Below, piece by piece: positions 19,146-28,845 of a stretch of DNA of 64,000 nt (the stretch's first letter is position 1; every line of letters starts with the position of its first letter). Below the pieces are notes generated by a model. It was given only the letters and a program-made list of their open reading frames with translations, had not been told where the DNA came from and searched no databases. Origin of the DNA: Thermoproteota archaeon (GTDB lineage Archaea; Thermoproteota; Thermoprotei_A; EX4484-217-1); assembly GCA_029258915.1 (NCBI GenBank), contig JAPDJU010000003.1:120082-184081 (forward strand), written 5' to 3'. A program made the position numbers and the translations under genes.

Positions 19146-19206
19146 GACCTCAGGTCGCTCCGCCTTTCTTCACAGGATTCCGAACGTCCCTGTGTCCTCA
19201 TCGGCC
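19146..19206 (-). ncRNA. C/D box sRNA, predicted to guide 16S rRNA methylation
   Basis: Minus-strand order: box C CGATGA (19203 to 19198), guide ACACAGGGACGTT, box D' CGGA (19182 to 19179), box C' TGTGAAGA (19174 to 19167), guide AAGGCGGAGCGAC and box D CTGA (19153 to 19150). The ends pair as GGCC/GGTC. From memory, archaeal 16S rRNA contains ACGUCCCUG and, a little downstream, GUCGCUCC just after CCGCCC. The D' guide pairs with the first over 9 nt and the D guide with the second over 8 nt plus two after a mismatch. By the fifth-base rule the targets would be U1380 and C1409 (E. coli numbering). Confidence 0.65.
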
Positions 19207-19264
19207 ACTATATGTTTATGTTTTTCCTCTTAAAAAATAATATCCTGATAGAGGTATATGAGTT

Positions 19265-20169
19265 ATGGTTGTAACAACTATTAGAACTCGTGCTTATGCT
19301 TCTATAGCTAATTTAGGTCCTGTTACGGTGAAGTAGAGTTAAGAGTAAAAAAGCAAGAAAAGTCGAGAATACTTGTTGAAAGTGTTTTAGGACCATATAG
19401 TACTAGTATCCCTAAATGATGAGAAAAAACACAGTAGCAAAAGAGTTCCTTAAAAGAACTTCCAAAAAAGCCTATGTAAGTTTAAGAACCTGGAAAGGTA
19501 TCCCTGTAGGTAAAGGCCCAGGTAGCAGCGGTGCTACTGTAGCGGAAACTGTTGTGGGGCTTTATAAGGTCTTTAAGTCAGATGTAGATCACAATGAGCT
19601 AATAGAGATAGCTGCTGAAGGAGAGAAAGTAGCATCGGGTTTCCCGCATCCGGATAATGTTTCAGCAAGCATCTTAGGAGGCTTAGTACTAATGTGTCAA
19701 AGAAAACCGTTAAGAGCTATTAGTTTACCGATATCTGTAAAACGAGGATGACACTTGTAATACCTGAAATAGCAACTATAAAGGAAAAACCAAAATAGCA
19801 AGATCATTAATTCCAAAACAAGTACCTCTAGAAAAAGTTATCCATAACCTTGGCAGGCTTGCTGCTTTAATTTCAGGTTTCATTTTAGGAGACCTAGCAG
19901 GTGGCGGTATGTTTGATGACATAATAGAGCCTGCAAGAAAGCCGTTAATACCGATATACTTTAAGTTAAAAGAAAAATTGTTAAAAGTGAATGTAAGCGG
20001 TGTTTGCGTTTGCGGAACAAGACCATCAATATTAGTAATGGTTAAACAGAACTATAAAAAACTAGACAAAGTTAAAGAAGTAATTGTCCATGAATATGGA
20101 AAACATGGAATAAGAGTTAATATTATGGAAACGAATATTGCTCCCGAAGCCCAAGTAGTACAACCTTAA
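19265..20169 (+). pseudogene. thrB: Broken homoserine kinase
   Basis: Pieces of a GHMP-family homoserine kinase are readable in changing frames. The start TTIRTRAYASIANLGP (from ATG 19265) is followed by a deletion of the GFD region. The ATP loop piece GKGPGSSGATVAET and PHPDNVSASILGG occur in the frame of 19416-19751, and ARSLIPKQVPLEKVI and GDLAGGGMFDDIIEP in the final frame to 20169. At least three frame changes and several stops rule out a functional protein. The enzyme would have made O-phosphohomoserine for threonine synthesis. Confidence 0.88.
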
Positions 20170-20195
20170 ATACTTTAACTAGTAAAAATAACGTC

Positions 20196-20252
20196 GGAAT
20201 GATGTCGTGGGCAGCCACTGATTAATGATGTACCCTATCTCACACTGACCAT
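20196..20252 (+). ncRNA. C/D box sRNA
   Basis: Textbook architecture: box C ATGATGT (20199-20205), guide CGTGGGCAGCCA, box D' CTGA (20218-20221), a 3-nt spacer, box C' ATGATGT (20225-20231), guide ACCCTATCTCACA and box D CTGA (20245-20248). Length is about 50-55 nt. Both guides are 12-13 nt. I could not assign the targets from memory. It lies between the homoserine kinase remnant and a convergent small gene. Confidence 0.68.
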
Positions 20253-20268
20253 GTATTAAGTATGTTCT

Positions 20269-20565
20269 TCAATTCGTATGTTTAACTACTTTACCACCTA
20301 CTTTAACTACCTCATTAACCCATTCGGTAGGTATCTTATCACTCTTTACTACTAAATATGGTTTAAATTTAAGATCTAAGGCTATAGCTAAGGTCTTAAC
20401 TATATCTTCAATACTAGGATTTTTCAGTTCAATATAAAGGTATATCTCCTTACCGTCATTAACATACATTACTTCATGTTCTATACCTGAAATGCCCCTA
20501 AACTTACCGATCTTAATTTTACCCAATAGAATACACCTAGTACAGCTGTTTTCTGAATATAGCAT
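20269..20565 (-). CDS. Hypothetical 98-residue protein
   Basis: A small soluble alpha/beta protein with N-terminal Cys residues (NSCTRCILLG). It is not recognised. Codon use resembles its neighbours and the frame is open throughout, so it is probably real. The 254 nt between its start (20565) and glyA (20820) contain only A/T-rich promoter sequence and no other visible gene. Confidence 0.5.
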   Translation of the reverse strand: MLYSENSCTRCILLGKIKIGKFRGISGIEHEVMYVNDGKEIYLYIELKNPSIEDIVKTLAIALDLKFKPYLVVKSDKIPTEWVNEVVKVGGKVVKHTN

Positions 20566-20821
20566 AGATAGAATTAAGATTTAGTGCATTTTTTTCCATA
20601 TATTTCATTTAAAATTTTGGAAAAATATTCATGTTCATCTTTAAGCCCTATTATTAATTACTATGTTATAAAATCTCTATATTAATTTTTTAAAGCATAC
20701 AATTAAATATTAAATTTCTTACCGACGCCTGTATACCATTAAATGCCGCAAGAACCCATGAACTATAATTTATTTATGTGTAATTTAAAATAGCACTCTG
20801 TATATTTTTACATATCGGGAT

Positions 20822-20828
20822 GGAGGTT
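20822..20828 (+). promoter_or_regulatory. Shine-Dalgarno of glyA
   Basis: GGAGGTT lies 6-7 nt before the ATG at 20835 and inside the reading frame of the upstream ATG at 20820. It therefore decides for 20835 as the true start. Confidence 0.75.
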
Positions 20829-20834
20829 TCACAT

Positions 20835-22169
20835 ATGAGTGAATTTAAGAAAATATTGAAAGAATTTCTTCCTGAAGAAGTTGTTAAGGTAGTGGAGTTA
20901 ACGGCATCTCATAATAGGTGGAGAAAAAGAGAATGTTTAAACATGATTCCTTCGGAAAATCAGATGTCTCCATTAGCAGAAATGGTTTATTTAACAGATA
21001 TGGGACACAGGTATGCTGAAGGATTACCGTATAAACGATATTATCAAGGACTAATATATGTTGATGAAATGGAAGTTTATGCACAAGAGTTAATGTCTAA
21101 ACTATTTCACGTAAAATACGTTGATTTAAGACCTATATCTGGGACAATAGCTAACTTAACAGTGTACTATGCTATGGCACGCTATGGTGACAAAGCCGTA
21201 GTAGTACCAGTACAGGCAGGAGCTCATGTGAGTCACACCAAGTTTGGCGGCTTAGGAGCGTTAGGTATACAGCAAATAGAAATGCCCTTTAGCCTTGAAG
21301 ACATGAACATAGATGTAGATAAAGCAGCTAAGGTTATTAGAGAAGTAAAGCCGAGATTCGTAACATTTGGAGGGTCAGTATGGCTATTTCCACATCCTGT
21401 AAAGGAACTAAGCGAAGTAGCTCATGAAGTAGGAGCTAAAGTAATGTATGATGCAGCCCACGTACTAGGGTTAATTGCTGGGGGTCAATTCCAAGACCCT
21501 GTCAAAGAAGGAGCAGATATAATAACATCTTCAACACACAAAACATTTCCTGGACCTCAAGGAGGAGTAATTTTAACAAACGATGAGGAATTATATAAGA
21601 AAGTTAAGAAAATAGTCTTCCCAATATTTGTATCAAACCACCATCTTCATAGACTTCCAGCAACAGCAATAGTGGCTTTAGAATTAATATATTTTGGAAA
21701 AGAATATGCACTACAAATAGTTAAGAACGCAAAAGCTTTAGCGGAAGCTTTAGCAGAAGAAGGATTTAATGTCTTAGGTGAAAAATACGGATACACTAAA
21801 AGCCATCAAGTATTAATAGATGTAAGAGCTTTAGGTGGGGGAGCAAAATGTGCAAAACTTCTTGAAAACGCTAACATTATAGTAAATAAGAATTTACTGC
21901 CATACGATAAACCCGAAATGATCAAAGATCCTAGCGGTTTAAGACTGGGAACACAGGAGCTCACAAGATGGGGTATGAAAGAAGATGATATGAAAGAGGT
22001 AGCTAGACTCTTTAGAAGAGTATTAATAGACAAAGAAGACCCAGCAGAAGTTAAAAAAGACGTTATAGCTTTTAGAAAGAACTTCCAGAAAATACATTAC
22101 ACATTTGACGTACCATTAGATGAAGTACGTAAACTCCTAAAACTTGAAGCACTACCGTTGCTAGAATAA
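20835..22169 (+). CDS. glyA: Serine hydroxymethyltransferase
   Basis: A 444-residue PLP enzyme interconverting serine and glycine with a tetrahydropterin C1 carrier. Visible features are [13 protein letters not shown] (about 35-47), the aspartate-containing YDAAHVLGL and the PLP-lysine motif [13 protein letters not shown]. Length is normal. The start at 20835 follows GGAGGTT. The stop overlaps the end of the convergent UbiA gene by 9 bp. Confidence 0.96.
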   Translation: MSEFKKILKEFLPEEVVKVVELTASHNRWRKRECLNMIPSENQMSPLAEMVYLTDMGHRYAEGLPYKRYYQGLIYVDEMEVYAQELMSKLFHVKYVDLRPISGTIANLTVYYAMARYGDKAVVVPVQAGAHVSHTKFGGLGALGIQQIEMPFSLEDMNIDVDKAAKVIREVKPRFVTFGGSVWLFPHPVKELSEVAHEVGAKVMYDAAHVLGLIAGGQFQDPVKEGADIITSSTHKTFPGPQGGVILTNDEELYKKVKKIVFPIFVSNHHLHRLPATAIVALELIYFGKEYALQIVKNAKALAEALAEEGFNVLGEKYGYTKSHQVLIDVRALGGGAKCAKLLENANIIVNKNLLPYDKPEMIKDPSGLRLGTQELTRWGMKEDDMKEVARLFRRVLIDKEDPAEVKKDVIAFRKNFQKIHYTFDVPLDEVRKLLKLEALPLLE

Positions 22170-23000
22170 AGAACCTATAAGAAAAGCAACTAAACCAATA
22201 AACATCCATAAAAGTACATCTTTTTTAACTTTTAAAGCCGTATTTCTTGAAACATTCTTTAGAAGAACTATTGAAGAATATAAGAAACCTGCATCAGCTA
22301 TAACAACTAGTACCAAGTAATATACTGAAAGTAAGCCAAGCAGCCACGGTAATGGACTTAAAAATACAGCTAACATGTAAAATGCTACGGCCAGCTTAGA
22401 TGCAAAAAACTCACCATACTTAACAGCTACAGTCATAATACCTTTGCTCTTATCACCGATAACATCAACAATGCCTTTAGTTATCTCCCTACCTGTATTT
22501 GCTAGAAATACCATGGTGAAAAATATTAAGACATGTAATGGTATTTTGCCAAGCATAGCTGCACCAAAAATGAAGGGTATTGCAACACATAGGCTAACCA
22601 TTAGATTACCTAAGAAACCTGTTTTCTTAAAATAACCATTATAAGCTGTTGAAACGATACCTGACATTAAGGCTATTGTTAAGCAAAGGACATTTATTAA
22701 GTGTGCAGAAAAAATACCTAAAAATGCTAAGAACACTGCGAAATATATGGCATTTTTAGGACTTACTTTACCACTAGGTATAGGTTTTAACGGATTATTT
22801 ATTGCATCAACTTCTCTATCAAAATAATCGTTAAGTACCATAGATGAAGATGTGAGAAAAAATGCTGTAAGAAACCCTAAAACTAATAAGCTTGGAGAAA
22901 TATTAAGAACACCTTTGCTAGCTACAATGCATCCTACTATAACTGCAAACCCCATCATAAGCGAGTTAATTGGCCTCATAAGCTGCAAATACGCAAACAC
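22161..23000 (-). CDS. UbiA prenyltransferase, likely digeranylgeranylglyceryl phosphate synthase
   Basis: A 279-residue integral membrane enzyme with about eight helices. The two Asp-rich motifs are present as [12 protein letters not shown] (about 57-68) and DVIGDKSKG (about 178-186). Archaeal members of this length add the second geranylgeranyl chain in membrane lipid synthesis. It begins 2 nt after the end of the Hel308 gene, so the two are co-transcribed. Confidence 0.88.
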   Translation of the reverse strand: MFAYLQLMRPINSLMMGFAVIVGCIVASKGVLNISPSLLVLGFLTAFFLTSSSMVLNDYFDREVDAINNPLKPIPSGKVSPKNAIYFAVFLAFLGIFSAHLINVLCLTIALMSGIVSTAYNGYFKKTGFLGNLMVSLCVAIPFIFGAAMLGKIPLHVLIFFTMVFLANTGREITKGIVDVIGDKSKGIMTVAVKYGEFFASKLAVAFYMLAVFLSPLPWLLGLLSVYYLVLVVIADAGFLYSSIVLLKNVSRNTALKVKKDVLLWMFIGLVAFLIGSLF

Positions 23001-23002
23001 TT

Positions 23003-25171
23003 CTAATCATGCCCCTTAATAATTTCTTTAGCTTGTTTAATTATTTTTCTCGCAAGTTCTACGCCTATACCTCTTACATTTATGAGTTCTCCCACGGAGG
23101 CTTTTGCAATATCGTTTAAAGTCCTATACCCTGAATTATATAGTGATCGAGCTCTTATCCTACCTATACCTTCAAGTTTAATGAGTTCTAAAAGTTCTTC
23201 CTTCACACCTGCCTTTACACGTCTATACATGGTATTTATTTTCTGGATAACTCTATAATCACTTACCATTAACTTGGCTAATTCCCTTAGTGAATAAGCT
23301 AGCCATTCAGCAGACTCGACAAGACTGTATATGTCTCCAGGTCCTAAGCCATATTTCTTAACTAAGGATTCTTCATCGCGCTCATTAATCCAGTCGTAAA
23401 GGAACATAGCTGTTTTAATAGCGGAAGCAATAGTGTATTCGGTAATAAAGCTTATTTCATAGGGATCTAACGGTAGGTAGGGGTAGTTTTCTTCAAGAAA
23501 CATGTCAATATTTTTGAAGTCTGTTCTCCTAACACTAAGTTTAGGCATATCGGGGGTTAAGGTTATTAGAACTAAAACACCTACATCATATACTTTACTT
23601 ACATCTTTTAAGCCTTTAACAAATACTATAGCAGATAGGGGATCTATGTAAAGTTCAGAAACTCTTTTACCGAGAATCGTAGGTTTTAATGTGGGGGTTT
23701 TAACTATAAAGTGGTTTTCACTGAGGAAACCTATTATTTCATGCAACTTTACTTCTATATCGCTTCTTCCAAACTGTTTATAATAAAGAGTGTGTTTAAC
23801 ACAGTGCATAATATCTTTTAGGTCCTTGGCATATCTAGAGGCAATTAAAGCTAAAATATAGGTTCTTAATGCATGTTCTCTTCCAAGCTTAGAGAATAAG
23901 GTCTCAGGTTTTGAAAGAACATACATTTTCCATAACTTATCAATATCAAACTCTGAACGAGCAATAATTATTGCTTCACCTATTTCATCGTAGCCTGGCC
24001 TACCTGCCCTGCCGCACATTTGCTTATATTCCATAGTTTTAATAGGAACACTTCCTAAACCAGGTTCGTATCTCACATGTGAATGTATAATAACCCTTCT
24101 AGCAGGCAAATTTACTCCAGCAGCTAAGGTGGGTGTTGCAACTACAACCTTAATTATGCCTCTTCTAAAGTATCTCTCAATAATTTTTCTTTGTGTATAG
24201 GTTAACCCTGCGTGGTGAAACGAAACACCGCATGCAGCTAAAGATGAAAGTTGTTTATTTAAAGTGCTAACGTTGCTTGATTTTTCAAGTTCTTCCATAA
24301 CGTTTCTAACATCTTTATATAGCAAAAAGTCAAGTCCTTTTACACCTAATTTACTTGCTATTTTCATTGCTAATTGCACAGCAAGTCTACGAGTATTTGT
24401 GAATATTAGGGCTTGACCTCCTTTAACCATGGTGTCGTATACCAGATCTAAAATGGGGTTATTAAAAACCTTTTTTATATACACTTTAGCTCCATCATTA
24501 AACATTATTGTTCCATTATAGTATATTCCTTCACGCAAAGGTACAGGTCTCCAATCGCTAACAACGCATTCCGCATCTAACCACTTAGCAATTTCATCAG
24601 CATTAGATATGGTAGCACTAAGAGCAATAATTTGAACTTCACCTAAAGACTTCACCTTAGAGATTACTCCTTCAATCACGGGTCCACGTTTAACATCGTC
24701 GATATAGTGTATTTCATCAACAACTAACACAGATATATCCTTGAGCCAGCTAGGTCTATGTCTTAGAAGCGAATCGAACTTCTCATTTGTAGTAATAATA
24801 ACATCGTACTCTCTAAGAAATTCATCGTCAGAATCGTAATCGCCTGTAGAGAGAGCAATTTTTAAACCATATGTACTAAGTTCTTTAAACTCCTCATACT
24901 TTTCAGAAGCTATGGCTTTTAAAGGGACCATGTAAACAGCCTTGTTTAAGCTTCCTTCAATAAACCTTTTTAAAATCACCAATTCGGCTACCAAAGTCTT
25001 ACCTGATGCTGTATGTGAAGCTAAGACAATGTTCTTACCGTTTAAAACACCTTTATTTAACGCTTCTACTTGTGGAGGATAAAGAGACGTTATACCTTTA
25101 CTTAATAAAAACTTCTTCAGTACAGAATCTATGCTAACCTCTTCAGCAGGCATGTTTCCATTACTTACCAA
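23003..25171 (-). CDS. hel308: Hel308-type (Ski2-like) DNA helicase
   Basis: This 722-residue superfamily-2 helicase shows ASHTASGKT (Walker A, about 55-63), DEIHYIDD, ALSATISNAD, a GLTYTQR region and CGRAGRPGYDEIG (motif VI). The ratchet domain and a C-terminal helix-hairpin-helix with LEGIGRIRARSLYNSG and VRGIGVELA follow. Hel308 acts 3'-5' at stalled forks. Size and order are normal. Confidence 0.95.
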   Translation of the reverse strand: MVSNGNMPAEEVSIDSVLKKFLLSKGITSLYPPQVEALNKGVLNGKNIVLASHTASGKTLVAELVILKRFIEGSLNKAVYMVPLKAIASEKYEEFKELSTYGLKIALSTGDYDSDDEFLREYDVIITTNEKFDSLLRHRPSWLKDISVLVVDEIHYIDDVKRGPVIEGVISKVKSLGEVQIIALSATISNADEIAKWLDAECVVSDWRPVPLREGIYYNGTIMFNDGAKVYIKKVFNNPILDLVYDTMVKGGQALIFTNTRRLAVQLAMKIASKLGVKGLDFLLYKDVRNVMEELEKSSNVSTLNKQLSSLAACGVSFHHAGLTYTQRKIIERYFRRGIIKVVVATPTLAAGVNLPARRVIIHSHVRYEPGLGSVPIKTMEYKQMCGRAGRPGYDEIGEAIIIARSEFDIDKLWKMYVLSKPETLFSKLGREHALRTYILALIASRYAKDLKDIMHCVKHTLYYKQFGRSDIEVKLHEIIGFLSENHFIVKTPTLKPTILGKRVSELYIDPLSAIVFVKGLKDVSKVYDVGVLVLITLTPDMPKLSVRRTDFKNIDMFLEENYPYLPLDPYEISFITEYTIASAIKTAMFLYDWINERDEESLVKKYGLGPGDIYSLVESAEWLAYSLRELAKLMVSDYRVIQKINTMYRRVKAGVKEELLELIKLEGIGRIRARSLYNSGYRTLNDIAKASVGELINVRGIGVELARKIIKQAKEIIKGHD

Positions 25172-25288
25172 GATGCTCTCCTAGAGGTGTTCTACTATCT
25201 TACTAGTTTTCTTTATAGAAACATTTAAACATGAGGGCAAAAACAATAATAATACGAACATCTTTAAACATAACGGGGGTTTATATCA

Positions 25289-25606
25289 TTGAGCAGAGAT
25301 CAGCTTATAGGCGTTTTAATACTCATAGGTTCAATAATCGGTATAATCATTTACACATGGATTCTATTCTTTACAACAGAAATATGGGCAGTATTATTGA
25401 TGAAAATAACAGCATTAGTTGCTGTCATTGGCGTATTAGGTATTTTAGCCTGGATAGGATATACGTTAGCTACAACACCTCCGCCTAAACCCATTGAAGA
25501 AATTGAAAAGGAACTTGAAAAAGAGCTAAAGGCTTTAGAAAGTGAAGTAAAGAAGGAAGAAAAGAAAGCTGCTGAAGAAAAAACTGAGGAAAAGAAAGAG
25601 AAGTAA
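25289..25606 (+). CDS. Small membrane protein with charged coiled tail
   Basis: A 105-residue protein with two hydrophobic segments (about 6-26 and 36-62), a PPPKP hinge and a long Lys/Glu tail (about 70-105) predicted to be a coiled coil. No known function. The start TTG 25289 is downstream of TTTAAACATAAC. A longer overlapping frame at 25231 is a shadow. Confidence 0.65.
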   Translation: MSRDQLIGVLILIGSIIGIIIYTWILFFTTEIWAVLLMKITALVAVIGVLGILAWIGYTLATTPPPKPIEEIEKELEKELKALESEVKKEEKKAAEEKTEEKKEK

Positions 25607-25639
25607 CTTTTTAAATGCTTATTAAATAAAATAATTACA

Positions 25640-27028
25640 TTACATTTCATACCATGGTGTTCCTAGACCTACATATAATACTCCATGTGTTAATGTTTCT
25701 TTGCGTAAAACGTTAGCACCATCGACTACAGCTAATTTTCTTTTCCCGGACAATGCCTTAATACCACTTAAAGAGACATCTTTATAAACACTATGGCCTA
25801 TCATAACTACAACTATGTCTGAGTTTTTAAGAGCCAGAGCTAAATTCATGGTTAGTTCGACTTTCAATTCTGGATCTTTAGTTACATGAGGGTCATGCAC
25901 TATAATGTTTCCTTTCTTTACATGTTCCTTTAATAACAACCCAACAAACTTATGTGTAGGTGAGTCTTCTGGGCTAGGTACATCTTCCCTATATGCTACG
26001 CCGAGAATAGCTATTCTAGCATCTCTAAGGCTTATTCCTAATTTTTCAGCAGCCTCCTTAACTAAGAATAGTAAGTAATCTAACATAGCATCATTAATAA
26101 CACGTGATGTTAAAGCCAGGTCCATAGCTAAACCATGTTTTTCTGCTTCGCTTATCAAAATACATGTACTTTTCGGTATTTTAGGTCCACCTAATCCGGC
26201 TTTAGGCAGCGGCATATCTATCTTAATAACATTTCTTAAAATACTCACAAGATCTCTAACATTCATATTAAACTCTGAAAATAATTGTGCAAGCTCATTA
26301 GCCATAGCCATGTTAACGTCATAGTAAAGGGATTCAGCAAGGTATATAAACTCGGCAAGAGTAGGTGAAGATAATGTAACTACTTTACCTCCGAATATAG
26401 ACTCATATATTGTCTTAATTAAACGAGAACTGTTTGGGCCATATCCTCCAACTACTTGTACACACTCTTCTTTTTCAGTGCATGGTTTATCAAGTCTCTC
26501 AACAGCATATGCTAAACCGAATTCATACTCTACTCTTAAACCGCTTAAATGTTCTAAAATAGGTTTAACCACATCAACAGTTGTTCTCGGTGGAACCAAT
26601 GTTTCTATAATAACGAGATTTCCTACACTTAACCCCTTACCCACATCTTTTACCGTATTTATAAGATCTTTGTTTACCACCTCTATTTTTTTCTTAGAAA
26701 TCTTTACATTTACTGGAACAGTGACTATTATTACATTGCTGTTCTCAGCAGCATAAACACCATTAGCTGTAGCTCTTAATTTGCCTTCAGTTACGTATTT
26801 GCTTATTAAAGGTCCGAATCTTGAATATTGACTAGCAGGTGGTAAGCCTTGGTTTATTTTCAAAACCTTATTATAATTTTTATCTACACATATTACATTA
26901 AACCCTGTCTTAAGAAAAGTACAAGCCAGAGGTAAGCCTATTCTGCCAATACCGTATATTGCAGCTGTTAATTTACCTTTCTTTAAAACTTCTTTGATAT
27001 CATTTTCAGACATGTTCAATAGGTTCAA
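25640..27028 (-). CDS. Nucleotide-sugar dehydrogenase (UDP-ManNAc dehydrogenase type)
   Basis: The 462-residue protein matches the UDP-glucose / UDP-N-acetylmannosamine 6-dehydrogenase family. It has an N-terminal Rossmann motif (YGIGRIGLPLACTFLKTG), a central domain with ETLVPPRTT and a C-terminal domain with GVAYREDVPSPEDSPTHK. In these enzymes the catalytic Cys lies in the central GGPKIP-type segment, here GLGGPKIPKSTCIL. It oxidises a nucleotide sugar to its uronic acid, probably for surface glycans. Confidence 0.9.
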   Translation of the reverse strand: MNLLNMSENDIKEVLKKGKLTAAIYGIGRIGLPLACTFLKTGFNVICVDKNYNKVLKINQGLPPASQYSRFGPLISKYVTEGKLRATANGVYAAENSNVIIVTVPVNVKISKKKIEVVNKDLINTVKDVGKGLSVGNLVIIETLVPPRTTVDVVKPILEHLSGLRVEYEFGLAYAVERLDKPCTEKEECVQVVGGYGPNSSRLIKTIYESIFGGKVVTLSSPTLAEFIYLAESLYYDVNMAMANELAQLFSEFNMNVRDLVSILRNVIKIDMPLPKAGLGGPKIPKSTCILISEAEKHGLAMDLALTSRVINDAMLDYLLFLVKEAAEKLGISLRDARIAILGVAYREDVPSPEDSPTHKFVGLLLKEHVKKGNIIVHDPHVTKDPELKVELTMNLALALKNSDIVVVMIGHSVYKDVSLSGIKALSGKRKLAVVDGANVLRKETLTHGVLYVGLGTPWYEM

Positions 27029-27109
27029 AGCGACCCCTCTCTACATTGGCTAACATTTTGTCCAAACTAATATAAAACGGTTATCTGCGTAAAAAACATT
27101 GAGATTAAC

Positions 27110-27604
27110 GTGATAATTATGCTGAAGGACAAAGGAACATATATGCTTATAATAAAATGCCTTAACGAAGTAAAAGTTAACGTCGGGAGTTTAGGTATAT
27201 TGTCCTTTAATTCTAACAAAACATACGTGTATGTAGGTTCAGCATTTGGTCCTGGAGGATTATGGGGCAGGATTAAAAGGCATTTGACCCAATGTAAGAA
27301 AAAATTCTGGCATATAGACTACTTACTTGCCCCGGGAAACAAATGCCACATAGAGGCAATTATAGTTATACCCTGTTTAAGAATAGAACACGAGTTAGCA
27401 GTAACATTATCAAAAGTAGCTGACGGCATTGTAAAGGGCTTTGGGTCCTCAGACTGTAAATGTCCTAGCCACTTAATGTTCTTTAGCATTACGGCAAGTG
27501 AAGTGGTAAGTACCATTAAAGAACATTTAAGATATAAAAAGTATAAGTACAAAGTGTTACTGCCAAGCTTTTTTGAAGGTGACAAAGATTGGAGCCTATG
27601 TTAA
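27110..27604 (+). CDS. DUF123 / GIY-YIG-like nuclease-domain protein
   Basis: A 164-residue protein with the DUF123 fold seen in archaeal endonuclease III-associated proteins. Visible are KTYVYVGSAFGPGGLWGRIKRH (GIY-YIG-like, split here as VYVGSAFGPGG and RIKRH), FWHIDYLL and a Cys/His-containing end FGSSDCKCPSHL. The start is GTG 27110 or ATG 27119. It overlaps the next gene by 16 bp, suggesting an operon with the isomerase-like gene and the M20 peptidase. Confidence 0.82.
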   Translation: MIIMLKDKGTYMLIIKCLNEVKVNVGSLGILSFNSNKTYVYVGSAFGPGGLWGRIKRHLTQCKKKFWHIDYLLAPGNKCHIEAIIVIPCLRIEHELAVTLSKVADGIVKGFGSSDCKCPSHLMFFSITASEVVSTIKEHLRYKKYKYKVLLPSFFEGDKDWSLC

Positions 27605-28839
27605 CTTTAATTCCATTGGCATCTAAGAGCCATCCTGAGCACGTATATCGTAATGTACTTAATGAGTATATGGAAGCACTTAGTATATTCTCTAACATTA
27701 AATTTCTAAATATAATAACCAGCATAGATGAAGCTAAAAAGCTAAAGAAAGAACCCGTCGAATATTTGGCACTAATATTTTTAACTGGAGGAACATCAAG
27801 TACTGCTAGGTACATAGTGCGAAGTTTAAAGAAGAAATTTGTAATACTTATAGCATATGGTGCTAACAATAGCTTACCTTCCGCATTGTCTTGTAAAGGC
27901 AGGTTAGAGCTAATAGGTGTTACCGTTCATGTACTATTCTCTATGAAGCCAAAGGACATTGTACAAAGTTTTAAGGGACTTTTAGATGTAATACACGCCG
28001 TACATAGTATTAGAGAGCTAAAGGTCGCATTAATATATAGTACTGAGAAAACAGTGGAGGCTGAAGAGTTTGAGAGAAAAGCAGGCACCAAAGTGATTCC
28101 AGTAAGCCCCTCTAAAGTATGTGAGGAAATGAAAAAAACTCATAACACGGAAATAAAGGAGATATTAAAGAGAAATTTTAGTAAAGCGGAATTTCTCGTA
28201 AACAAAGAAATGCTCTACAAACCTATAAGACTATATGTAGCCATCCGAAATATAGTAAGAGAATTAAATGCAAATGCTGCAACCATAAATTGTTTTAATT
28301 TTATTCTTAAAGAGAAAATCACACCATGCATAGCTGTAGCTCTCCTAAATAATGAGGGAATACCTTTTGCTTGCGAAGAAGACTACCATAGCTTAATGCT
28401 ACTAACCTTAACTAATAAGTTAAATTCTACTGGGTGGATAGCTAATCCTTCAGCAATTAGCAATAATTACATAGTTTTTGCACATTGCACCATAGCGCCA
28501 AAATTAACAGAGAAAATAAGTATCATTGAACATTTTGAAACTAAATACCCGGTAAGCATTAGTGGGAGGCTAAAGAGAAACATCAAATACACAGTTATGA
28601 GGCTAACATACGATTATAAAAGCTTAGCAGCAACTACAGCAAAAATTGCTAAAACAGGGCTGATATGCATGAACATGTGCAGAACACAGGCGTACCTAAA
28701 ACTAGAGAAAACAAAACCAAAAGAATTTCTTGAAATAGCTAAAGGCAATCATCATGTAATCGCGTCAGGAAACCTAATAAATAAACTCAGAATAGCAGCT
28801 AAAATACTAGGCTTAAAATTTGAAGAATATAAGGTGTAA
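27589..28839 (+). CDS. L-fucose/arabinose isomerase-like protein
   Basis: A 416-residue protein resembling the archaeal branch of the fucose isomerase fold. Shared segments are GGTSSTAR, TINCF, ITPCIAVALLNNEGIPFACEED, GWIANPS, FAHCTIAP and HHVIASG, which include the Glu, Asp and His positions expected in the metal site. The sugar is not known and isomerase activity is inferred. The start is TTG 27589 or ATG 27598. It lies 6 nt before the M20 peptidase gene. Confidence 0.65.
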   Translation: MEPMLTLIPLASKSHPEHVYRNVLNEYMEALSIFSNIKFLNIITSIDEAKKLKKEPVEYLALIFLTGGTSSTARYIVRSLKKKFVILIAYGANNSLPSALSCKGRLELIGVTVHVLFSMKPKDIVQSFKGLLDVIHAVHSIRELKVALIYSTEKTVEAEEFERKAGTKVIPVSPSKVCEEMKKTHNTEIKEILKRNFSKAEFLVNKEMLYKPIRLYVAIRNIVRELNANAATINCFNFILKEKITPCIAVALLNNEGIPFACEEDYHSLMLLTLTNKLNSTGWIANPSAISNNYIVFAHCTIAPKLTEKISIIEHFETKYPVSISGRLKRNIKYTVMRLTYDYKSLAATTAKIAKTGLICMNMCRTQAYLKLEKTKPKEFLEIAKGNHHVIASGNLINKLRIAAKILGLKFEEYKV

Positions 28840-28845
28840 ATAGAA

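Noticed and set aside
25231..25488. 85-codon frame with ATG
   Set aside because: Shadow of the small membrane-protein gene in another frame; low-complexity Arg/Asn/His composition.
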